Source: Gammaproteobacteria bacterium (lineage in GTDB: Bacteria; Pseudomonadota; Gammaproteobacteria; Ga0077554; Ga007554). Taken from it: a stretch of DNA of 64,000 nt. This document shows positions 16,061-23,146 of this stretch, in pieces. Where the stretch lies: positions 1 to 64,000 of the forward strand of contig JAHFRW010000010.1 of assembly GCA_023266055.1 (NCBI GenBank), written 5' to 3'. Both the position numbers and the translations under genes were made by a program. The notes below the pieces were generated by a model. The model saw only the letters and a program-made list of their open reading frames with translations. It searched no databases and was not told where the DNA came from. Position 1 is the first letter of the stretch. Every line of letters begins with the position of its first letter.

Positions 16061-16998
16061 GTCTTTGTCACTCCCAAAACAACTTTATGCTTCCTGGTGC
16101 GACATCTGACGCGCGAACGACGCGCCTTCAACGCATGCTGTGAAATGCCATCATCCTTAATATCATAAAACAAGGCCGTATCCCGTGCAGACTCCGGCAT
16201 TAAACATTCATGCTCATCATTACAGATAGCGCCATGCTTGTCCCAGGGAAGATAACGATACGCGCCAGTGTCATCCAGGGCCACTACAGAAAATTTCACA
16301 TTATCAAAATAAGGAGAGTAATCAAAGTCTCGCGGCGTACACAACCGGGTATTACGTGGATAAAAACACAATGCACCATCCTCACTGCGCCGGACAACCG
16401 GCAGCACCGGAAAACGCACCGACTCAAACGCTGCCGCTATCAGTGTGGAGCATATCGTACGTTCCGACAAGCTTGTATTAATATCAAACAGACTTGACCC
16501 CAGCCGCCGAGGCAACCAGCTACGCCGCGCAATCCAGCGCGCCAAATCAAACAATTGACGAATATCATACGGCACTCCCAGATGATGCGCCGCAAACCGC
16601 AGCACGTGGCAAGCATCATCGGTGGACAAACCACGTGGCTGACAAACGCGCAAATTCACCCCACGGTATTTACTCAGGGGTGCCACAATAATACCCTGCC
16701 CAATCAATCCTTCGATAATTAACGGTTCATTTGGACTGCCCTGATAGTGCCGCTGAAGTTGCTGGCGTAACACCGAATCACCCATCTCGCAAAGCCGCCC
16801 AACATACAGCGCGGAATGCGTCCACGGACTTTTCGTAATATTCTTTATGAATTGACTAAGACGGGTATTCCCTTCTACCAGAATCACATCAGCCGGACGC
16901 AGCGCCCGGCTCAATCGATCAAAATCACATATTGGCACCGCTGAAGCATCTTCTTCAGTCAACCAGCCGACAAATTTTTCTTTCAGCCAGCCTAACAT
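16057..16998 (-). CDS. Permuted NlpC/P60-like (YiiX/YebB-type) hydrolase (313 aa)
   Basis: The segment RPADVILVEGNTRLSQFI, then SPWTHSALYVG (catalytic His) and later ERTICSTLIAAAF (nucleophile Cys after a Thr-Ile) is the order of the circularly permuted papain-like NlpC/P60 families (YiiX/YaeF/G6R group). There is no signal peptide, unlike cell-wall NlpC/P60 enzymes, so a lipid or acyl-protein substrate is plausible. Being the first gene of the beta-oxidation operon, coupled to fadE by a 4-bp overlap, makes an acyl-ester or amide hydrolase role attractive. This is inference. The ATG at 16998 with GAGGTG is preferred over the GTG at 17004. The C-terminus is arginine-rich. Confidence 0.75.
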   Translation of the reverse strand: MLGWLKEKFVGWLTEEDASAVPICDFDRLSRALRPADVILVEGNTRLSQFIKNITKSPWTHSALYVGRLCEMGDSVLRQQLQRHYQGSPNEPLIIEGLIGQGIIVAPLSKYRGVNLRVCQPRGLSTDDACHVLRFAAHHLGVPYDIRQLFDLARWIARRSWLPRRLGSSLFDINTSLSERTICSTLIAAAFESVRFPVLPVVRRSEDGALCFYPRNTRLCTPRDFDYSPYFDNVKFSVVALDDTGAYRYLPWDKHGAICNDEHECLMPESARDTALFYDIKDDGISQHALKARRSRVRCRTRKHKVVLGVTKT

Positions 16999-17381
16999 GC
17001 TCACCTCGGTACCTTGTTTATAAACCAGTTAGTCACCGGGACAACCGCCTTGAGCATCAAGGTGGCTATGGGAGGAAGTTTCATCCTATCGACAAGACGC
17101 GCCCCTACATTCTTGTAGCGGCAAAATGCACTTTTTTTGAAGGGTATCCCGAAAACTCAGGGGGTTCTCACAAATAGCTCTCACATCCTCGCCACCTAAC
17201 ACACCGCGCCTTGAACAGGGATGTGAACGGGGGCCTGAAACATCCATCGTCCATGCCCAAACCGCATAGAAAATCAATAAAATTCAAAAATATGATCATT
17301 AGCACATAATCAAGCCATCCACCTCTTGCTTAAAATAATTGGACACCACCCACACCCCTAGCGTTCACGCAGCAGTCCATA
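16999..17381. promoter_or_regulatory. Intergenic region upstream of the fatty-acid operon
   Basis: About 380 bp without a gene, AT-rich around 17260-17345. It must hold the promoter of the minus-strand fatty-acid operon. A short hairpin GCCTTGAGCATCAAGG lies at 17051-17066. No operator could be recognised by eye. Confidence 0.4.
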
Positions 17382-17758
17382 ATGGCATCACCACGAGGTA
17401 ACATTCTTATCTTTGATGAATTAACAACCATTTCTACCCCCTCGCCCCACCCTGATCGCGCCATCACCCGACACGATACACTCGCCCCGTCTGCGCGTCT
17501 TTCCGACTGTATGCCAGAACCACACGACCAGCAGGTACAGATTCAAAGCCACCAAAACTATGCCCACATTTTTTGCCCCCGAAAAACCTCCCCTATGCCT
17601 TCAGAGCCGCAAAACTGCCTTGATTTAACAGCTACTGAACTCGACCCTGTTCCTGAAACTTTCCATAATCTCAATATTGGCACCTCGATACTGTCGTCAC
17701 GAGATTATAGCTTTATGTTAGAACTGCATCTTTCTGAAAATTTGAAGGGGCTTGTGGT
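17382..17758 (+). pseudogene. Open frame of unknown origin fused to an IS5 remnant
   Basis: About 125 codons from ATG (MASPRGNILIFDELTTIS...) run without a stop into the start of a decayed transposase. Composition is rich in Pro, Thr and Ser early on. No family is recognised. It may be the 5' part of a gene disrupted by the insertion, or chance. Confidence 0.25.
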
Positions 17759-18229
17759 GCAGGAATCCTATCAGCGGCACGATATTACAGATCACGTATG
17801 GGCGCATTTGCCTGGGCGTGAAGGCCCCTGGGGCGGCATTGCCTAAAGACAACTGGCAAGTTATCAATGCAGTATTCTGGATATTTTCGCACCGGCGCAC
17901 CGTGGCGTGATCTCCCACCCACCTAAGCAGGTTCACGACCTCCTTGCACACATGAAAGCGCAGCATCTACTGACGGACAAAGGCTATGACAGCGATGCCA
18001 TTGTGGAGCCAGTCCAGAAACAAGGAATGCCGTGATTGTGCCGCGCACAAACCGTAAAGAGCAACGCGGGGATGACAAAGATTTGTAGCGACTGCGCCAC
18101 GTGGTGGAAAACGCATTCCTGCACCTCAAACGCTGGTGCGGCATCGCAACACGTTATGCCAAAAACGTGTCGTCATTCCTCGCAGCGGGATACATTCACT
18201 GCCTGGCAGTGTGGCTGGAAATCTCGTGA
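17759..18229 (+). pseudogene. Decayed IS5-family transposase
   Basis: Pieces of an IS5/IS1031-type transposase in order. HDITDHVWAHLPGREG is the N-terminal region. A frame-shifted GAPWRDLP-like remnant follows, then a jump to LLTDKGYDSDAIVE (around the second Asp). Finally, in other frames, come RLRHVVENAFLHLKRW (the Glu region, usually IENxFxxLKxxR) and IATRYAKNVSSFLAAGYI. The central catalytic part is deleted and there are at least three frameshifts or stops. No intact terminal repeats were found. It ends 5 bp from the stop of the metallopeptidase gene. Confidence 0.8.
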
Positions 18230-18234
18230 CGATA

Positions 18235-19026
18235 CTATCTAGCACCATGACGCCAGTTAATTTCATGCGCCGTCTTTTCTCCGACAAGAACAGGCCCAAG
18301 ACTGCTGGGCATTGCCAGCTCACTTTCTGAGACAGGCACTCGCCCCCCCATAATCTCGGCTCTTCTCTGAGGAAAGCGTGGCTCTTGATGAGGATCCGCG
18401 TACCCATCGGGATACACGGGGAAATTTGTACTCGGGTCATACTTGTCAGTAGCACCGACGATATGCAAAAACTCATGCGCAATCACCACATTGTTTGGCC
18501 CTGCCATTTTCTCGCTGGCAAACGCATTCACCACACCGACCAACCCTTTTTCCAGGCCAAATGAGTGATCCAGGGTATCGTGCATTTCAGGATCATAATA
18601 AACAACAAACATGCGGATATCGGGCGCCGGGCCGTTATAGGTATCGGCCCGAAATGCCCAATAACGCATTTTAAGACTCCACCATATGACCGCCAGTGTA
18701 TCGCCATTATGGGGTGGTTTGGGAGGGAGATCGGTAACCACCGGGCCAAGCTTGATGCTCACAGGCTTATCAAGCTTTAACTGATAGCGCCGTGCTTCAC
18801 GCGCCATGAACGCTTCTATATCGCTGAAATTTTCTTTCCTTACACTATCGACATATGCCGCTGATGTCGCGCTACCGTCACCATTGATCGGATAGATCAC
18901 CACCCATAAGGAACGATCCCAATCCGTGGTACGGAGCTTGTTTAACCAGGTATTGGCCGCCACGAAAACCAGCAATAGCAGGAGAAATGTAATCCGTAGC
19001 TTGCGAAACGTCCCACCTTTTACCAT
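18235..19026 (-). CDS. Membrane-anchored putative zinc metallopeptidase (263 aa)
   Basis: One N-terminal transmembrane helix (ITFLLLLLVFVAANTWL), then a periplasmic domain. NNVVIAHEFLHIVGATDKYD carries an HExxH zinc motif near residue 185, with a following Asp that could be the third ligand. The downstream MGG turn could serve as a Met-turn (IMGGRVPVSE), hinting at a metzincin-like enzyme. Family not named with confidence. Last gene of the cytochrome cluster, starting 30 bp after the beta-propeller gene. A role in processing exported cluster proteins is possible but unproven. Confidence 0.65.
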   Translation of the reverse strand: MVKGGTFRKLRITFLLLLLVFVAANTWLNKLRTTDWDRSLWVVIYPINGDGSATSAAYVDSVRKENFSDIEAFMAREARRYQLKLDKPVSIKLGPVVTDLPPKPPHNGDTLAVIWWSLKMRYWAFRADTYNGPAPDIRMFVVYYDPEMHDTLDHSFGLEKGLVGVVNAFASEKMAGPNNVVIAHEFLHIVGATDKYDPSTNFPVYPDGYADPHQEPRFPQRRAEIMGGRVPVSESELAMPSSLGPVLVGEKTAHEINWRHGAR

Positions 19027-19056
19027 GCCCTATTTCCCGCACCCGCAAAAGACAGA

Positions 19057-20424
19057 CTACGCGCCGAACAACCGCCATTCTTCCGTATAGAAATGGAGGG
19101 CGGGCACGGGTTTATCTGTCAGCCTGATGGTTTCCAGCACGCGTTCGTTCTGCCCATCCAGCACCGAGACTGTGCCATCGGTAGGATTGGAAATGAAAAT
19201 GCGTACAAACTTGCCGTTCTGCTCAATAAATCCAATGGGGCGCCGCCCACACTCCGCAACACCTACCTTGACCTCTTTAATCAAGGGCAATACCGGCGAC
19301 GCACCGGGAAAAGCGGTAGCCGCAGATTTTGCGGGTGGCGCGGCAGGTGGAATGCCGGAAGCCACCAGTGCCGACGTATCAAATACCAACAAAATATCCT
19401 TTTTGAGATTGGCGCGCTGCACGCCTTTGCCGGTCACTGCTGTGGTTAAATATAACTTTCGTCCATCATGGCTAAAACGATAAACGCTGGGATAGATGTC
19501 CGGCAAATCAATGGTTTCAAATACGGTTCTACTGACCACATCCAGCACGGTCAGCTTGCCAATCACATGCTCAGGCTGCGTGGTGCGATCCGCACCTTTG
19601 CAAATGATGAAACGGCCATTCGGACTCAACAAGGCATTGCTGCTAAGACCAACATGAATCGAGTCTTCAATGGTATTGGTCAATGGATCCATCACGACTA
19701 CCGTGCCATAACCATTATTAAGGTTATAGACCTTACCCGTTAATTCCGAGTACGCCATGCCATGAGGTGCAGCACCATTGGAAAATCCGGCGTCCACTTC
19801 TGTCTCACGCGCCGTATCCTGCAAATCAATCGTCGCTATCACTTTCAAATAGGTTGAAACATCGGCGGGGTCATTGCCTACCACTGAAATATCACCGCTC
19901 ATCAGATTGCTGATAAATGCACGGCGGGGTGTCGCTGGCATCATGGGCGTGGGATAAGTGAAGGCCACCACATGATGACCGCGCCCCACGCACAGTGTGC
20001 TCAGCACATTAAGTGGCATACCTTTATGGTCGGGGCGCTTGTCATTCTGGATAACCGTGACTGACGATCCTGCTGCTCCGCAATTCACGGGATCCGTACC
20101 GGTCGTCTTGTCTCCGTCATTTCCCAGCCAGAGTTGCGACTGATCAGGGTAACGATACATATGATCCGGGCACGCATTCACCGGGAATTTTTTATGCGTG
20201 ATGATTTTTTTCGTCATCGGGTCAAACAATACTGCCTGATGATCTGGTGTAGCATTTAAAAAAACACCGGGCGATGCGCCACTGTGTAACTCGGCATCCA
20301 GAGTTGTTACACGGGTTTTGCCACTACCACTCTCATGGTGAATAACGGCAATCTCACCTGTTTCTTCGTTGCCAGCGTAGCATACTAAAGACCAATCAAG
20401 ATCATCGGTTTTATCAGACGTCAT
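19057..20424 (-). CDS. YVTN/beta-propeller repeat protein (455 aa)
   Basis: Repeated blade-like units such as GKVYNLNNGYGTVVVMDPLTN, then GKLTVLDVVSRTVFETIDLP and GTVSVLDGQNERVLETIRL show the YVTN-type seven-bladed propeller pattern from about residue 170 to the end. No signal peptide or lipobox is seen from the ATG at 20424, so it is predicted to be cytoplasmic unless the start is wrong. A Pro/Ala linker (PPAAPPAKSA) lies near residue 360. It sits between the haem-assembly genes and the metallopeptidase in the cytochrome cluster. A scaffold or quinohaemoprotein-like role is speculative. Confidence 0.6.
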   Translation of the reverse strand: MTSDKTDDLDWSLVCYAGNEETGEIAVIHHESGSGKTRVTTLDAELHSGASPGVFLNATPDHQAVLFDPMTKKIITHKKFPVNACPDHMYRYPDQSQLWLGNDGDKTTGTDPVNCGAAGSSVTVIQNDKRPDHKGMPLNVLSTLCVGRGHHVVAFTYPTPMMPATPRRAFISNLMSGDISVVGNDPADVSTYLKVIATIDLQDTARETEVDAGFSNGAAPHGMAYSELTGKVYNLNNGYGTVVVMDPLTNTIEDSIHVGLSSNALLSPNGRFIICKGADRTTQPEHVIGKLTVLDVVSRTVFETIDLPDIYPSVYRFSHDGRKLYLTTAVTGKGVQRANLKKDILLVFDTSALVASGIPPAAPPAKSAATAFPGASPVLPLIKEVKVGVAECGRRPIGFIEQNGKFVRIFISNPTDGTVSVLDGQNERVLETIRLTDKPVPALHFYTEEWRLFGA

Positions 20425-20478
20425 TTTAATATCCTGTTTTTCTTGGAAACCAATTCATCATGAACCATAAAATCAGGA

Positions 20479-21204
20479 TTACTGTTCCGGAACGGGTGTC
20501 ACCCGAATGGGCGCAGGTTGTTTTGATAGCGGTTTATCGACATCCGGGCTGTTACGATCTGTCCACTCTCTGCCTTTACGCGCCATAAACTCGGCTTCTT
20601 CCCTGGGCAACGGACCCCGCGCCAGAATACCTTCCCACTCCCACATCGCCGCACGTGCCTTACGCACGTGGGGATCCTCGGGAGGCGACAGATGTACGTA
20701 AGTGCGCATGGCACCTAATGCACCCTGAAAATCGCCCCGCTGCTCCAGCGCAACTCCCAACCCCCAGTAAGCATTCGACTGATAAGGTCGCAACGTGGTT
20801 GCCTTGTCAAAAAAATTCACCGCCTCTTCATAACGCTCAAGACCCAGCAAGGCATATCCCATATTGACATGCGCATCCACCAGATTGGGCGAGAGTTGCA
20901 GCACACGCTGCAATGCCGTAATGGCGTGCTCGTATTGCTTGGCATGCAGCATTACCACCGCCTGCTCAAAACGCGTTTTTATTTGCGCCATGCGCACTTG
21001 CTGGGAGTGGCCCTTAGGATCCTTGGCAGGATCAATCACGGCCTGCGGCACAGGCGGTGGTGGCACAAATATCGGATTGTGCATCACGCCCACCAGCATC
21101 GCCACCATGCCCAGCACCAACGCCAATGAAATAAACGAGGTTGACTTTGATGTATCCGACACTAGGCCTGGCGATACATGGGGTTGCGTCAATGCTGTGC
21201 TCAT
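20479..21204 (-). CDS. TPR-repeat protein with N-terminal membrane anchor (241 aa)
   Basis: A single transmembrane helix near residues 25-45 (FISLALVLGMVAMLVGVM) is followed by a Pro-rich stretch. Three TPR units follow: YEHAITALQRVLQLSPNLVDAHVNMGYALL, its next repeat about GLERYEEAVNFFDKATTL, and GDFQGALGAMRTYVHLSP. It overlaps the CcsA gene by 4 bp (ATGA). In System I, the CcmI/CcmH TPR domain presents apocytochrome to the haem ligase. By analogy, this protein could hold apocytochromes for the adjacent ResB/CcsA. That is inference from position and fold. Confidence 0.75.
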   Translation of the reverse strand: MSTALTQPHVSPGLVSDTSKSTSFISLALVLGMVAMLVGVMHNPIFVPPPPVPQAVIDPAKDPKGHSQQVRMAQIKTRFEQAVVMLHAKQYEHAITALQRVLQLSPNLVDAHVNMGYALLGLERYEEAVNFFDKATTLRPYQSNAYWGLGVALEQRGDFQGALGAMRTYVHLSPPEDPHVRKARAAMWEWEGILARGPLPREEAEFMARKGREWTDRNSPDVDKPLSKQPAPIRVTPVPEQ

Positions 21205-22073
21205 ACCACACCTTTGTGTGCAGCTTCGCTGTAAAAAGGTGTACCAAAGTACGTGATAAAAGCAAAAACAAATACGGCAATAATAGCAATGGCGCCCACA
21301 CGAATTGGAATGCGGTAGGTAAGCCGCGCATGAATGCTGGCACCCAATAGAAGCCAGTTAAGAAAAGAAGATGTTTCCAGCGCATCCCATGCCCAATAGC
21401 GCCCCCAGGCATCCTGCGCCCATACCGCACCCGCGGTAAGCATTAAACTGTGAAAAATGAACGCCAGCAACATGAAACGCCACGCCAGCGCATCCAGCAC
21501 TTCATCGGCAGGCACATGACGAAACCATGATGCAAATCGCTGCGTATTACGCAGTAATATCACCCCAGCCAAGCCGGTGCCCACCAGACAGAAGGACAGA
21601 AAAATCTTTCCCAAACCTACATGCGCCCATAACCAGTCATTGTGATAAGTGGGTGGCAGCGCGGTATCCACGGGCTGCAATGCCAACACCCAGCCACCCA
21701 GCACCCACATCATGGGTAATGCCACCACCGCGCTGGGACGCAACAACGGCACTCGCCAGTACACCACGGCAAACACCAGGCCCAGGCTCCACAATTGACT
21801 CATCAGCAGTTCAAACAAATTAACAAAAGGGCCATGACCAAGACGCATCCAGCGCTCGGCAATCGCGATGGCAATCAGGGCCACTCCCATGGACACCATG
21901 AGCAGTACAAATTTTTCATGGGTGCGCACCACCGCCATTGAGCCCACCGTGGCGACTTGTGCTCGCAGGATACCCATGACTGCGGCCACCGTGGCCAGTA
22001 CATACGCCGTCAGCCCAGCCCATAACCAGGGCAATTCTGTGGCGCGACTGATTACACCTGTCATGTCATTCAT
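21201..22073 (-). CDS. ccsA: Cytochrome c assembly protein CcsA/ResC (290 aa)
   Basis: A polytopic membrane protein (about eight helices) of the haem-handling protein family. The tryptophan-rich WWD-type segment is visible as WGRYWAWDALETSSFLNWLL about residue 225, with flanking His residues (e.g. FHSLMLT, SIHARLT). With ResB it forms the System II synthetase that exports haem and ligates it to CxxCH motifs. The start overlaps the ResB stop as ATGA. Placement directly after an 11-haem cytochrome suggests a dedicated copy for this cluster. Confidence 0.9.
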   Translation of the reverse strand: MNDMTGVISRATELPWLWAGLTAYVLATVAAVMGILRAQVATVGSMAVVRTHEKFVLLMVSMGVALIAIAIAERWMRLGHGPFVNLFELLMSQLWSLGLVFAVVYWRVPLLRPSAVVALPMMWVLGGWVLALQPVDTALPPTYHNDWLWAHVGLGKIFLSFCLVGTGLAGVILLRNTQRFASWFRHVPADEVLDALAWRFMLLAFIFHSLMLTAGAVWAQDAWGRYWAWDALETSSFLNWLLLGASIHARLTYRIPIRVGAIAIIAVFVFAFITYFGTPFYSEAAHKGVV

Positions 22074-23146
22074 AAAAACCTCCCATCGGTCGTTTCCGGC
22101 ATCTTCTGCAATCGCCCTATCGACCCAGCGGGCGACCCAGCAGCGTGTGAAGATGGCACGCGGACACCCACCTTAAGCCAGAAATGCGTTGCCAAACCCG
22201 TAATCGCTATCAATGCTGCGCCAAACAACCAGTGCAGGGTAGGATCATAAAATACCTTGTACCCCATCCAGGTAGTCAATCGGTCATAGCGCAGGTTACC
22301 GCCCGGCAGTTGCACGTTTTGTCCCGGCTCAAGCTCAACTCGCTGCTCGCCTGTATTCACTACCAGAACTCCGGTCGCCGTTTTTCCATTCAACACCCAC
22401 GCCGCATCTTCACGCAAGCCGGTCTTTAAGCGCAACCAGAACTTGATCTCCTGACCATTCGGTGGCGTCCAACTGCTGTCCTGCTTGTACTCAAACAACG
22501 GGTAGGGCGGCATATGTATGGTGCCACTAATCGCCTCGCCCTGCTCAGGAATCCATGTCAATATTGGTGCAAACCCTTTATTAAAGGTCGTGTAAAAACG
22601 ATAGCCTTCCAGGATCAGGGGACGATCGTCTCCTACCACTTTGGTTTGCCAACCCTGCCCACCACCCGATGCATTTGCCTGACCGTCTGGTATCAAAACC
22701 TGGCTATGGGTCAAACCACGCACCATGCCAGAAGAATAATCCACGGTAAATGATCCCTGCACAAAGGCCAGCTGCTGCAATGCGCCGGAATGTAACGGGC
22801 CTTTTTCCAGGTTGGTCAGATCGGAGGGTGAAAAAGGAGTGCCTTCGGTAATTTCCAGTTGCGCGTCGAAATGTGTCAGGCGCCCGACGCCTGCAAGCAC
22901 AATAATCGCTAGCAGACCCAGATGGAACACCAGCAATCCACCACGGCGGTTGATACGAGGATTGGTGGCAATAGCCGCCAGCAGGTTAACTGCCAGAAAG
23001 GCCAGTGGCACAACCAGCACCCAGACCGGCGTCTCTGCCGGATTATCGTAACTGAGCGCCGCGCCAATGGCCAGCAGGAACATCCCCACCAACGCCAGTC
23101 GTGTAGAGCCCAAACCGCGACCCATATTCATCATGCGGTGGGTCAT
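22070..23146 (-). CDS. resB: Cytochrome c biogenesis protein ResB/Ccs1 (358 aa)
   Basis: Helices near residues 15-55 (LGSTRLALVGMFLLAIGAAL; VLVVPLAFLAVNLLAAIA), a third about 70-90 (GLLVFHLGLLAIIVLAG), then a long periplasmic domain and a last helix near 310-330 (LHWLFGAALIAITGLATHFWL). This is the ResB plan: three N-terminal helices, a soluble domain and a C-terminal helix. It is shorter than many ResB proteins (about 450 residues) but resembles the compact form found beside multihaem cytochrome genes. The start overlaps the cytochrome stop by 4 bp. Confidence 0.85.
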   Translation of the reverse strand: MTHRMMNMGRGLGSTRLALVGMFLLAIGAALSYDNPAETPVWVLVVPLAFLAVNLLAAIATNPRINRRGGLLVFHLGLLAIIVLAGVGRLTHFDAQLEITEGTPFSPSDLTNLEKGPLHSGALQQLAFVQGSFTVDYSSGMVRGLTHSQVLIPDGQANASGGGQGWQTKVVGDDRPLILEGYRFYTTFNKGFAPILTWIPEQGEAISGTIHMPPYPLFEYKQDSSWTPPNGQEIKFWLRLKTGLREDAAWVLNGKTATGVLVVNTGEQRVELEPGQNVQLPGGNLRYDRLTTWMGYKVFYDPTLHWLFGAALIAITGLATHFWLKVGVRVPSSHAAGSPAGSIGRLQKMPETTDGRFL

